Source of the DNA: Blautia sp.
GTDB taxonomy: Bacteria > Bacillota > Clostridia > Lachnospirales > Lachnospiraceae
NCBI GenBank assembly: GCA_030841965.1
Contig: JAUUSJ010000064.1
Coordinates: 1-21,679, forward strand
DNA: 21,679 nt
Direction of reading: 5' to 3'
The first letter of the stretch is position 1. Every line of letters begins with the position of its first letter. The notes beneath the pieces were generated by a model. It was not told the DNA's origin and ran no database searches. It worked only from the letters and a program-made list of their open reading frames with translations. The translations under genes were made by a program, and so were the position numbers. This document shows, piece after piece, positions 7,164 to 14,520 of the stretch.

Positions 7164-8090
7164 TTATTTTTTATTTAGATTGCCTGTCACACGGTCATAA
7201 AGCTCCTGTGCCGCATTATAGCCCATCTTCTTAGAACGATAATTGACAGCCGCAGACTCAACGATGATTGCGAGATTTCTTCCTGGACGAATTGGAATGG
7301 TATGACATACGATTTTATTGCCCAGAAATTCAATATAATTATCCTCAAGTCCCATGCGGTCATACTCATTATCCCGACTCCAATCTTCTAGTTTAATGAC
7401 CAGATTGATAGTCTGAGTTAATTTTACGCTCTCGACACCGAATAATGTTTTTACATCGATAATTCCTACGCCTCGAAGTTCAATAAAATGTCTTGTAATC
7501 TCTGGAGATGAACCAACTAAGGATTCCTCACTTACTTTTTTAATCTCAACCACATCATCGGATACGAGACGATGTCCTCTCTTGATAAGTTCCAAGGCAG
7601 CCTCACTCTTACCGATTCCACTCTCACCGATAAGCAGAACTCCCTCACCGTAGACATCTACTAAAACACCGTGAATCGAAATTCTCGGAGCTAATTCTAC
7701 ATTCAGCCAACGGATAATCTCTGCCATAAACTGAGAAGTATGACGAGCTGCCGTTAAAATTGGAACGTTATATTTTCTTCCCATCTCCAAAATATCTTCC
7801 ATCGGTTCCAAGTCTCGGCAAAAGATAAGACATGGAATTTTATAAGAGAATAGTTTTCTATATACCTGCTCTGCTTTTCCCTCTTCCTCTAATCGCTTCA
7901 TGTATGCGTATTCTACATTTCCAATCAGCTGTAGTCTCTCTGCGTCAAAATACTCAAAAAATCCAGATAGCTGTAGGGCAGGTCGATTAATATCTGCCTG
8001 ACTTATCTCAATCACATCTGTATTAATCTCTGGTGTGTGATTGACTAAATCCATCTTTTTAATAATTTGTGTCAACGTCACCTTATACAT
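7164..8090 (-). CDS. hprK: HPr kinase/phosphorylase
   Basis: HprK/P phosphorylates Ser46 of HPr (and Crh) with ATP or pyrophosphate and reverses the reaction, setting the catabolite-repression signal in low-GC Gram-positives. The 308-residue protein matches the family length of about 310. It has an N-terminal regulatory domain followed by the catalytic region: His140 in SIHG, Walker A GESGIGKS (155-162), the Asp pair in LVSDDVV (175-181) and the signature ELRGVGIIDV (204-213). A longer frame opens at 8177, but its first 29 residues do not look like the family and the ATG at 8090 has GAGGAGA 8 nt before it. Its own promoter lies just after the uvrC stop. A likely substrate, the Ser46-bearing Crh-like protein, is encoded about 4 kb downstream. 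Confidence 0.96.
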   Translation of the reverse strand: MYKVTLTQIIKKMDLVNHTPEINTDVIEISQADINRPALQLSGFFEYFDAERLQLIGNVEYAYMKRLEEEGKAEQVYRKLFSYKIPCLIFCRDLEPMEDILEMGRKYNVPILTAARHTSQFMAEIIRWLNVELAPRISIHGVLVDVYGEGVLLIGESGIGKSEAALELIKRGHRLVSDDVVEIKKVSEESLVGSSPEITRHFIELRGVGIIDVKTLFGVESVKLTQTINLVIKLEDWSRDNEYDRMGLEDNYIEFLGNKIVCHTIPIRPGRNLAIIVESAAVNYRSKKMGYNAAQELYDRVTGNLNKK

Positions 8091-8098
8091 AAGTCTAA

Positions 8099-8105
8099 TC
8101 TCCTC
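8099..8105 (-). promoter_or_regulatory. Ribosome binding site deciding the hprK start
   Basis: GAGGAGA on the minus strand lies 8 nt upstream of the ATG at 8090. No comparable site precedes the in-frame ATG at 8177. The protein from 8090 begins MYKVTLTQII, close to other HprK N-termini. Confidence 0.75.
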
Positions 8106-8185
8106 TTCCTCTATTGTTGTTTTTATGTGGAAACTGGGGAAAGATATTCCGACAGTTCGCCAACGCTTATACTCCAATATACTTC

Positions 8186-8214
8186 ATCATAGCACAAATT
8201 CAAATACCCGTCTA
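8186..8214 (-). promoter_or_regulatory. Promoter of hprK, extended -10 type
   Basis: On the minus strand TAGACG (8209-8214) and TATGAT (8186-8191) are 17 bp apart, with TGC immediately before the -10 as in extended -10 promoters. It starts right after the uvrC stop, giving a transcript leader of about 90 nt for hprK and then glcK. Confidence 0.5.
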
Positions 8215-8217
8215 GCT

Positions 8218-10080
8218 TCACTTTGCTTGAAAAAAGAGATAAATTTCTTGCGCTAATTTTTCTGTGATTCCGTCCACTTTCATCAATTCCTCGACGGACG
8301 CCTGCTTGATTTTTTGAATATCTTTAAAATATTTCATAAGTGCTTTTCTCTTCGCTGGACCGATTCCTTTTATATCATCTAAGACAGATTTTACCTGTGC
8401 TTTTCCTCTTAGACTTCTATGGTACTCGATGGCAAAGCGGTGAGCTTCATCTTGCATCCTTGTTATCAGATGAAATGCCTCGCTATTTTTTGATATTTCA
8501 ATTTCTCGGTTGTGAAAATAAACTCCTCTTGTCCTATGGTGGTCATCTTTTACCATTCCACAGACTGGAATATCTAGATTGAGAGACTTTAAGACAGATA
8601 GAGCGATATTTACCTGTCCTTTTCCTCCATCCATCAAGACTAAATCTGGAAATTTTGTAAAGCTTCCAAAAGCGAGTTCCCTTCCTTTCTCCTCTAGTTC
8701 TTCTTGCTCTTTTTTCCCGCTTAGAAATCTCCTTGTCAATACCTCTTCCATGCTCTTATAGTCGTCGGCTCCCTGCACCGTTTTTATCTTAAACTTTCGG
8801 TAATCTCTCTTTTTGGGCTTTCCATCTTCAAAGACAATCATCGACGCTACATTTTCCATTCCGCTCGTATTTGAGATATCAAATGCCTCCATTCTTCTAA
8901 TATCTGCAATCCCCAAAAGGTCTCCCAACTCTTTCACTGCCCCCTTTGTTTTCGCCTCTTCTTTCTTCCATTTTTCTGCATCTTTTTTTAGTACTTCCTC
9001 GGCGTTATTTTTAACGAGCGATACGAGTTTTACTTTATTTCCTCGCTTTGGCACTAAGATTCGGACTTTCTGTTCTTTTTTCATCGAAAGCCACTCCTCC
9101 AATAATTCTTTTTCTTCCAAATCATACTCTAGTAAAACTTCTTTTGGGATATACGGGGTGCCAGAATAAAACTGTTTTACAAACGAGAGCATAACTTCTG
9201 CCTCTGTCTTCTCTTCTATGCCAGTCATATGAAAATGGTCTCTTCCAAGAAGCTTTCCATCGCGGATAAAAAATACAGATACGACTGCCTCACGCCTCGC
9301 CATTGCAACGGCAATAATATCTTGCTCTTCCTTATCATTTTGATTTAGCTTCTGCTTTTCCTCGAGCTGTTTTATACTCCTAATCAAATCTCGATACTGC
9401 ATCGCCTGCTCAAATTCCATCTTCTTGGATGCCTCCATCATCTTCTCTGTCAAAACCTCCTCCACTTCTTTATGATTTCCCTGCAAAAAAGAAATCATTT
9501 TATCTACTTCTTTTTTATACTCCTCCTTAGAAATCAATCCCTGACAAGGCGCCTTGCACTGCTCAATATGATAATATAAACAAGGTCTTTCCTTCCCGAT
9601 ATCTCGGGGCAAAACGCGGTGACAAGTCCGAATATGATAAAGCTTTTGCATCAGCTCAATCGCATCCTTCACAGCAAGTCCGCTAATATAAGGACCAAAA
9701 TATTTCGACTTATCTCGCTTGATTTTTCGAGAAAGCATAATCCTAGGATAGTCCTCATCCAGCGTAACCCGAATATACGGATAGGTCTTATCGTCCTTTA
9801 ACATCGTATTATATTTCGGGCGGTGCTCCTTAATCAAATTGCACTCTAAAACGAGCGCCTCTATCTCCGAATCTGTAATAATATACTCAAAATATTCGAC
9901 CTGCGAGACCATCTTTTGAATCTTAGGACTATGCTTTTTGCTATTTTGAAAATACTGTCTCACACGATTTTTCAGCACAACCGCCTTTCCAACATAAATA
10001 ATCTCATCGGCGGCATTATGCATAATATACACGCCAGGGCTCTCTGGCAATTTTTTCAATTCCTCTTTAATATCAAACAT
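8218..10080 (-). CDS. uvrC: Excinuclease ABC subunit C
   Basis: UvrC makes the dual incisions of nucleotide excision repair after UvrA/UvrB damage recognition. The 620-residue protein has the full domain order. The N-terminal GIY-YIG nuclease (about 13-92) shows GVYIM and YVGKA. A Cys quartet at 153/167/175/179 is spaced like the recently recognised UvrC iron-sulfur site. The UvrB-binding UVR motif is near 203-235. The RNase H-like 5' nuclease carries Asp401 (FDISNTSG), Asp484 (LMDGGKGQ) and His547. Two helix-hairpin-helix motifs lie near 568-615. RBS GGGAGG precedes the ATG. It stands 205 bp downstream of ftsH, with a terminator and a second palindrome between. hprK follows after 127 bp with its own promoter. 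Confidence 0.98.
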   Translation of the reverse strand: MFDIKEELKKLPESPGVYIMHNAADEIIYVGKAVVLKNRVRQYFQNSKKHSPKIQKMVSQVEYFEYIITDSEIEALVLECNLIKEHRPKYNTMLKDDKTYPYIRVTLDEDYPRIMLSRKIKRDKSKYFGPYISGLAVKDAIELMQKLYHIRTCHRVLPRDIGKERPCLYYHIEQCKAPCQGLISKEEYKKEVDKMISFLQGNHKEVEEVLTEKMMEASKKMEFEQAMQYRDLIRSIKQLEEKQKLNQNDKEEQDIIAVAMARREAVVSVFFIRDGKLLGRDHFHMTGIEEKTEAEVMLSFVKQFYSGTPYIPKEVLLEYDLEEKELLEEWLSMKKEQKVRILVPKRGNKVKLVSLVKNNAEEVLKKDAEKWKKEEAKTKGAVKELGDLLGIADIRRMEAFDISNTSGMENVASMIVFEDGKPKKRDYRKFKIKTVQGADDYKSMEEVLTRRFLSGKKEQEELEEKGRELAFGSFTKFPDLVLMDGGKGQVNIALSVLKSLNLDIPVCGMVKDDHHRTRGVYFHNREIEISKNSEAFHLITRMQDEAHRFAIEYHRSLRGKAQVKSVLDDIKGIGPAKRKALMKYFKDIQKIKQASVEELMKVDGITEKLAQEIYLFFQAK

Positions 10081-10120
10081 TTTTCCTCCCTATCCACCTC
10101 GCTAAGTGTCCCTTGTGTAC

Positions 10121-10173
10121 ATGAAACATACCAATCATTCTTCGGCTTACGCCTCGAATTCTTGGAGTTTCAT
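10121..10173 (-). repeat. 53-nt imperfect palindrome in the uvrC leader
   Basis: Nested pairs are ATGAAAC/GTTTCAT (10121-10127 / 10167-10173), CCAA/TTGG, ATTC/GAAT and GGC/GCC around a TTAC loop. The element starts about 40 nt upstream of the uvrC ATG and just after the ftsH terminator. It lacks a U-tract in either direction. It may be a repeat element or a leader structure. Confidence 0.5.
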
Positions 10174-10176
10174 AGT

Positions 10177-10229
10177 AAAAGAGAGTATGTAATCCTCAAT
10201 CTTCTCAAGTCACTTACATACTCTCTTTT
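10177..10229 (-). terminator. Terminator of ftsH
   Basis: A 16-bp perfect stem joins AAAAGAGAGTATGTAA (10177-10192) and TTACATACTCTCTTTT (10214-10229), with a 21-nt loop. On the minus strand the stem ends in CTCTTTTAC, about 55 bp after the ftsH stop. The U-tract is short, but the stem is the longest perfect one in the window. Confidence 0.65.
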
Positions 10230-10285
10230 CTCTCTATCAAATTAAACTCAATAAATTTAACAGCTTAAATAGCCAAACGATAAGA

Positions 10286-12247
10286 TTAAACTTCTGAATC
10301 CAAATCCGGACTTTCAGTCTCCTTAGAACCTTCTGAATCCGTCGAGTTTACCTCTTCTATGTTCGCAACCACAGTCTCAACATCCTCGGATGCCTCTGGT
10401 TTATTCTTTCCCTCAAAGATATCCATAAACTCTTTTCCTGTGATCGTCTCCTTCTCAATCAAGAACGCTGCAATCTCGTCTAATTTATCTATATTCGCCC
10501 TAATCAGTGAAAGCGCCTTATCGTACGCCTCCTTTAAGATACGCATGACTTCCTCGTCAATCTGCGCTGCCGTCACGTCTGAGCAGTTAAGGACTGCTCT
10601 TCCATCCAGATAACGGTTTTCAATCGACTCTAGACCAATCAATCCAAATTTATCCGACATACCGTACTGCGTCACCATCGCCCTGGCAATCGATGTTGCT
10701 CTCTCGATATCGTTCGAGGCGCCAGTCGTCACAGAGTGGAACTTCACTTCCTCCGCTGCTCGTCCGCCAAATAATGTGACAAGCTCCGAGAGCATCTCCT
10801 CTTTATTCATCAGATACTTCTCCTCCTCTGGAACCTGCATCGTATAGCCGAGTGCTCCCATCGTTCTTGGAACAATCGTAATCTTTTGAACTGGCTCTGT
10901 ATGTTTTTGAAGCGCAATCGCAAGTGCATGTCCTACTTCATGATAAGATACTATCTGCTTTTCTTTCTCACTTAAAATTCTATCTTTCTTCTCCTTACCC
11001 GCAATGACAACCTCGACCGCCTCAAATAAATCTGACTGACTCACGGCATTCCTGCCCTCCTTTACAGCCAAAAGAGCGGCCTCATTTACCATATTCGCAA
11101 GGTCAGAGCCGACCGCACCTGATGTCGCAAGCGCAATCTCTTCAAAGTTTACTGTTTCATCTAATAAAACATTTTTGGAATGTACTTTTAACGTCTCAAT
11201 TCTTCCCTTTAAATCTGGCTTTTCCACGATGACTCTTCTGTCAAAACGTCCCGGACGAAGAAGCGCCTTGTCAAGTACCTCTGGGCGGTTCGTCGCCGCC
11301 AAAATGACAAGTCCCTTTGATGTATCAAATCCGTCCATCTCCGCTAATAACTGATTCAAAGTCTGTTCTCTCTCATCGTTTCCACCGCCATAATGGCTGT
11401 CACGACTCTTACCGATTGCATCCACCTCATCGATAAATATAATACATGGGGCCATCGACTGCGCCTGTTTAAACAAATCACGTACTCTGGATGCACCGAC
11501 ACCGACAAACATCTCCACAAAATCAGAACCTGAGAGAGAGAAAAATGGAACATTCGCCTCTCCCGCAACTGCCTTGGCGAGTAATGTCTTACCAGTTCCC
11601 GGAGGTCCTACAAGGAGAGCTCCCTTTGGAAGTTTCGCACCGATTTTTAAATATTTTCCTGGATTATGAAGGAAATCGACCATCTCTGTCAGAGATTCCT
11701 TCGCCTCTTCCTGCCCTGCGACATCTGCAAAAGTAACACCCGTCTTCTTCTCCACATAGACTTTTGCATTACTCTTTCCAACGTTTCCCATCATGCCGCC
11801 ACCTTTTCCCATATTACGCATAATAAAATAAAAGGCTCCGTAAACAAAAACAAACGGCAAAATATAACTCAAAATACTGAGTACTGTCTGTGAACCGTCA
11901 GACTCCTTTCTCTCAAAGGTGACACCTGCATCGACTAAACGGTCTGTCAGCTGGTAATCACTTACTTTTACTGTATAGTAAGTCTTTTTCACCATCGGAT
12001 TGCTCTGTTCCTTCGGTGTAATAAGAAGTGTCTCTCCATTATCTACGACACTTTTTACCTCTTTGTTTTCGACCATATCAACAAATTCACTGTAGGTTAT
12101 CTTTTCCTTCTCCCCCTCATAAATTCGATTCATGACACTGTTAATCATAAAAGTAACCATTAAGCTCACAACTAAAATAATAATCAATGAGCGAATCTTA
12201 CCCGTATTTTTTTCTGGTTTTTTATTTTGGTTATTATCCATCTCCAT
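10286..12247 (-). CDS. ftsH: ATP-dependent zinc metalloprotease FtsH
   Basis: FtsH is a membrane-anchored hexameric AAA+ protease that degrades misassembled membrane proteins and short-lived regulators. The 653-residue protein has a first membrane span at about 19-36, an extracytoplasmic segment, and a second span at about 121-143. The AAA+ domain has Walker A GPPGTGKT (214-221), Walker B IIFIDEVD (269-276) and the second region of homology NRPEVLDKALLRPGRFDRR (320-338). The protease domain has the zinc motif HEVGH (436-440), with the third ligand Asp513 in ASNDIERAT. The C-terminal tail is acidic and Ser-rich. RBS AAAGGAGG precedes the ATG; another in-frame ATG two codons later is also possible. 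A good promoter lies at 12320-12348. It is divergent from the DUF1292 gene and followed by a strong hairpin. Confidence 0.98.
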   Translation of the reverse strand: MEMDNNQNKKPEKNTGKIRSLIIILVVSLMVTFMINSVMNRIYEGEKEKITYSEFVDMVENKEVKSVVDNGETLLITPKEQSNPMVKKTYYTVKVSDYQLTDRLVDAGVTFERKESDGSQTVLSILSYILPFVFVYGAFYFIMRNMGKGGGMMGNVGKSNAKVYVEKKTGVTFADVAGQEEAKESLTEMVDFLHNPGKYLKIGAKLPKGALLVGPPGTGKTLLAKAVAGEANVPFFSLSGSDFVEMFVGVGASRVRDLFKQAQSMAPCIIFIDEVDAIGKSRDSHYGGGNDEREQTLNQLLAEMDGFDTSKGLVILAATNRPEVLDKALLRPGRFDRRVIVEKPDLKGRIETLKVHSKNVLLDETVNFEEIALATSGAVGSDLANMVNEAALLAVKEGRNAVSQSDLFEAVEVVIAGKEKKDRILSEKEKQIVSYHEVGHALAIALQKHTEPVQKITIVPRTMGALGYTMQVPEEEKYLMNKEEMLSELVTLFGGRAAEEVKFHSVTTGASNDIERATSIARAMVTQYGMSDKFGLIGLESIENRYLDGRAVLNCSDVTAAQIDEEVMRILKEAYDKALSLIRANIDKLDEIAAFLIEKETITGKEFMDIFEGKNKPEASEDVETVVANIEEVNSTDSEGSKETESPDLDSEV

Positions 12248-12319
12248 CCTCCTTTAATTTAAATTTCATTGCTATATACTCAAATGGAAACTTACTTCAT
12301 TTTTTACAATGCTTTTATC

Positions 12320-12348
12320 ATTATATGGGTAAATGCAAAAGAAATCAA
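12320..12348 (-). promoter_or_regulatory. Sigma-A promoter of ftsH
   Basis: TTGATT (12343-12348) and a perfect TATAAT (12320-12325) are 17 bp apart on the minus strand. They lie about 75 bp upstream of the ftsH start, in the divergent intergenic region shared with the DUF1292 gene. Confidence 0.7.
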
Positions 12349-12371
12349 TAGACCTTAGAAAAAAATTTTTC

Positions 12372-12400
12372 TTGCTTTTTTACTTCATTTCCAGTATAGT
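12372..12400 (+). promoter_or_regulatory. Sigma-A promoter of the DUF1292 gene
   Basis: TTGCTT (12372-12377) and TATAGT (12395-12400) are 17 bp apart on the plus strand, 56 bp upstream of the ATG. It is back to back with the ftsH promoter, with about 23 bp between the two -35 boxes. Confidence 0.65.
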
Positions 12401-12456
12401 TAAAAAAAGTAACCCATAGAGCTTTTTAACAGAATTTATTAGACGAGGTAAATATT

Positions 12457-12777
12457 ATGAACGAAGAAATGCCAATGATTACTTTAACACTTGACGACGG
12501 AGCTGTCTTAGATTGCAGCGTAATCGCAATCTTCCCTGTGGAGGATAAAGATTATATCGCCCTTCTTCCGATAGACCCTAATACAAACGACGAGGATATG
12601 GACGCAGATGTTCTTATCTATGAGTTTAAAGAATTGGAAGATACAAACGAGGTAGAGCTAAATAATATCGAATCTGACGAGGAGTATGAAAAGGTGGCAG
12701 ATGCTTTTGACGCTTTACTGGACTCTGTGGAAGATGACGAAGAATTCAACCTGGATTTTGAGGAAGAGGAAGATTAA
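12457..12777 (+). CDS. DUF1292 family protein
   Basis: This is a 106-residue, strongly acidic cytoplasmic protein of the DUF1292 (YrzB-like) family. Its function is unknown. The recognisable core is residues 6-56: ITLTLDDGAVLDCSVIAIF, then the DKDYIALLP strand, then ADVLIYEF. The second half is a Glu/Asp-rich tail (about 58-106) with almost no basic residues. GAGGT precedes the ATG and the gene has its own promoter. In other Firmicutes this family often sits beside ruvX/yrrK; here it stands alone, divergent from ftsH and convergent with sigF. It is the only plus-strand gene in the window. Confidence 0.92.
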   Translation: MNEEMPMITLTLDDGAVLDCSVIAIFPVEDKDYIALLPIDPNTNDEDMDADVLIYEFKELEDTNEVELNNIESDEEYEKVADAFDALLDSVEDDEEFNLDFEEEED

Positions 12778-12785
12778 AATCAGAG

Positions 12786-12890
12786 AAATAGGGACTATGG
12801 AAGATAGATTTTTCAAACAGGATATCGAAGTTTCTCAAAAAACTCATGGATATCTGCTGAAAACTTTCTATTTTCTGATAGCCCCTATTT
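12786..12890. terminator. 105-nt imperfect palindrome between DUF1292 and sigF, bidirectional terminator
   Basis: Outer arms AAATAGGG/CCCTATTT (12786-12793 / 12883-12890) and CTAT/ATAG flank inner matches, including GATAGA with TCTATT and ATATC with GATAT. Each arm is about 50 nt. The plus strand ends in CCCTATTTTTAG, a U-tract that suits termination of DUF1292. It fills nearly all the space between the two convergent stop codons. Confidence 0.65.
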
Positions 12891-12895
12891 TTAGC

Positions 12896-13609
12896 TCACG
12901 AAAGTTTTTGTCTTATCTCATTTAAAATCTTTTTCTCTCTTCTGGAAATCTGTACCTGTGAAACTCCCATCTCCTTTGCAATTGCAGACTGTGTCTTATC
13001 CTCAAAATATCTTTGAATAATCAGCTGTCTATCCTCTTCCTCAAGCCCAGCCAATACCTCCTGCAAAAATAGACGATTTACCAAATGTTCTTCCTCATCC
13101 TCCTCCTCCAATTTATCCATTAATAAAATTTCCTGTCCCTCTTTTTGGTAGATTGGCTGGTATAAAGACTCCACCTCACTGCTCGCATCCAACGCCAGCG
13201 CGAGCTCCTCGCATTCTACTCCTATCTCATCTGCGATTTCTGTGATAGTAGGCTCTCTTCCCCATTTCTCTTGTAGTTTTTCCTGACATTGATAAGCGCG
13301 GTAGGCAAGCTCTTTTAGCGTTCTGCTCACTTTAATCATCCCATCATCACGCAAAAATCGCTTGATTTCTCCGGATATCATTGGAACAGCGTAAGTTGAA
13401 AACTTCACACCATAAGATAAATCAAATTTATCGATACATTTTAAAAGACCGATACATCCAATCTGGAATAAATCCTCGCTGTCCAAGCCTCGATTTTGGA
13501 ATCTCTTTACCACACTCCATACAAGTCCCCTATTTTCTAACACTAGTGTTTCTTTTGCCGCTTTTTGACCTTCTTTTGCAAGCTTTAGCAACTCTAATGT
13601 CTGGTCCAA
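12896..13609 (-). CDS. sigF: RNA polymerase sporulation sigma factor F
   Basis: Sigma-F (SpoIIAC) directs early forespore transcription and is held inactive by SpoIIAB until SpoIIAA frees it. The 237-residue protein has sigma-70 regions in order: region 2, with ENRGLVWSVVKRFQNRGLDSEDLFQIGCIG and the FDLSYGVKFSTYAVPMISGEIKRFLRD segment (about 25-87); region 3 (about 93-140); and region 4, with the HTH EDKTQSAIAKEMGVSQVQISRREKKIL (about 203-229). The start is a TTG at 13609, preceded by AGAGGGG next to the spoIIAB stop, since no ATG is available before the conserved region. It follows spoIIAB by 9 bp and closes the spoIIA operon. The operon position makes sigma-F much more likely than the similar sigma-G. 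Confidence 0.95.
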   Translation of the reverse strand: MDQTLELLKLAKEGQKAAKETLVLENRGLVWSVVKRFQNRGLDSEDLFQIGCIGLLKCIDKFDLSYGVKFSTYAVPMISGEIKRFLRDDGMIKVSRTLKELAYRAYQCQEKLQEKWGREPTITEIADEIGVECEELALALDASSEVESLYQPIYQKEGQEILLMDKLEEEDEEEHLVNRLFLQEVLAGLEEEDRQLIIQRYFEDKTQSAIAKEMGVSQVQISRREKKILNEIRQKLS

Positions 13610-13618
13610 ACTACCCCT

Positions 13619-14062
13619 CTACTTTCTATATTGCTCCCTTTTTGGGATGGTTCTTTTCATTGTCACTGTGGTTCCCTCTCCCACCTTCGAGACTACATCA
13701 AGCTCGTCCATAAACGCCTCCATAAAAGAAAATCCCATTCCTGTTCTCTCTTGGTCTGGTTTTGTCGTATATAAAGGCTCCATCGCCTTTTCAATATTCT
13801 CAATTCCCTCCCCCTTATCTGATATCTTCACCGTAATCGTTCGGTTCTTCCTCTGTAATTCCATGCAAATCATCCCTCGCTTTTTTTCATATCCATGAAG
13901 AATTGCATTTGTCACGGCCTCGGATACAGCTGTTTTCATATCTGCCATCTCCTCCAAAGTCGGGTCGAGCACAGTGCTAAACGCAGATATCATAACTCTC
14001 GCTAATCTCTCGTTTTCTGGGTTACTGACAAATTCTACTGTCACCTGGTTTGTCGTCATCAT
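13619..14062 (-). CDS. spoIIAB: Anti-sigma F factor, serine kinase
   Basis: SpoIIAB binds and inhibits sigma-F, and phosphorylates SpoIIAA on serine. It is a small GHKL-type ATPase of 147 residues, the normal size. The N-box runs from Glu48 to Asn52 in SEAVTNAILHGY, the G1 box is DKGEGI (82-87), and the G2 region ERTGMGFSFMEAFMD lies at 105-119. AGGAGGG precedes the double ATG (MMTTNQ); the first is taken. It is the middle gene of spoIIAA-spoIIAB-sigF, 9 bp from each neighbour, which suggests tightly balanced translation of the three partners. Confidence 0.97.
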   Translation of the reverse strand: MMTTNQVTVEFVSNPENERLARVMISAFSTVLDPTLEEMADMKTAVSEAVTNAILHGYEKKRGMICMELQRKNRTITVKISDKGEGIENIEKAMEPLYTTKPDQERTGMGFSFMEAFMDELDVVSKVGEGTTVTMKRTIPKREQYRK

Positions 14063-14071
14063 CTATCCCTC

Positions 14072-14410
14072 CTAGCTAATACATTTTTTGGCTGTATCCA
14101 AGTCTTCCAACTCCGTTATAATTTTATAAAGTCCTGAAATCTGTACTATCTTTTGTATTACTTTATTCATATGAATAACATAAATCTTGCCACCTAACGC
14201 AGAAACCTGCTTATATCTTCCTATAATCATACCAACCCCAGAACTATCCATCATTTCAGTCTCACTAAAATCAAGTACCATATTTTTCACCCACTGGTCC
14301 ATAAATAAAATCTCGCATTCCCTCTTGATTTTATCTGCCTGATACTGGTCAAGCTCTCTGGGTAGCTGAATCAACAAAAACTTCTTATACATTTGAAAAT
14401 TTTCTCCCAT
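14072..14410 (-). CDS. spoIIAA: Anti-sigma F factor antagonist
   Basis: SpoIIAA is the STAS-domain anti-anti-sigma factor. In its unphosphorylated form it displaces sigma-F from SpoIIAB in the forespore. The 112-residue product has the phosphorylation motif MMDSSGVGMIIGRYKQ (53-68), with Ser57 as the expected target, followed by the GGKIYVIHMN strand and the ISGLYKIIT helix typical of the family. I start at the ATG at 14410, preceded by AAAGGGGAAAGT. A GTG at 14440 has no ribosome binding site and would overlap the upstream hairpin. An ATG at 14392 is also possible. It is the first gene of the spoIIA operon. No clear sigma-H promoter (AGGA-n-GAAT type) is visible in the 110 bp upstream. Confidence 0.95.
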   Translation of the reverse strand: MGENFQMYKKFLLIQLPRELDQYQADKIKRECEILFMDQWVKNMVLDFSETEMMDSSGVGMIIGRYKQVSALGGKIYVIHMNKVIQKIVQISGLYKIITELEDLDTAKKCIS

Positions 14411-14425
14411 ACTTTCCCCTTTCAC

Positions 14426-14459
14426 AAAAAGAGAGAACACGGTGCAAATCGTCTCTCTC
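14426..14459 (-). terminator. Terminator-like hairpin before spoIIAA
   Basis: On the minus strand GAGAGA and TCTCTC arms (14454-14459 / 14431-14436) flank a loop of 17 nt and are followed directly by a T-run (TTTTTG). It lies between the zinc-ribbon/TPR gene and spoIIAA, only about 15 bp before the spoIIAA start. It could end the folC transcript or act as an attenuator of spoIIA. Confidence 0.5.
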
Positions 14460-14504
14460 AGAGGTTAGCGAACCTCCTAATCTTTCGGTCATTCCCTAAC
14501 CTCT
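14460..14504 (-). other. Alternative hairpins downstream of the TPR gene
   Basis: AGAGGTTAG (14460-14468) and CTAACCTCT (14496-14504) form a 9-bp stem. The same GAGGTT (14461-14466) can instead pair with AACCTC at 14471-14476 around a 4-nt loop. The two pairings exclude each other. A third small stem, TCTAAG/CTTAGA, lies at 14502-14517. Confidence 0.5.
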
Positions 14505-14520
14505 AAGAAATCTTAGAATA

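Noticed and set aside
8091..8177. N-terminal extension of hprK from the ATG at 8177
   Set aside because: The extra 29 residues do not match the HprK family and the internal ATG at 8090 has a much better ribosome binding site. The extended start would also encode an otherwise ordinary leader.
12896..13609. Sigma-G instead of sigma-F
   Set aside because: The proteins are similar, but the gene directly follows spoIIAA and spoIIAB, which is the position of sigF; sigG normally lies after spoIIGA/sigE.
14411..14440. GTG start for spoIIAA at 14440
   Set aside because: It has no ribosome binding site, lies in the arm of a terminator-like hairpin and adds residues absent from other SpoIIAA proteins.
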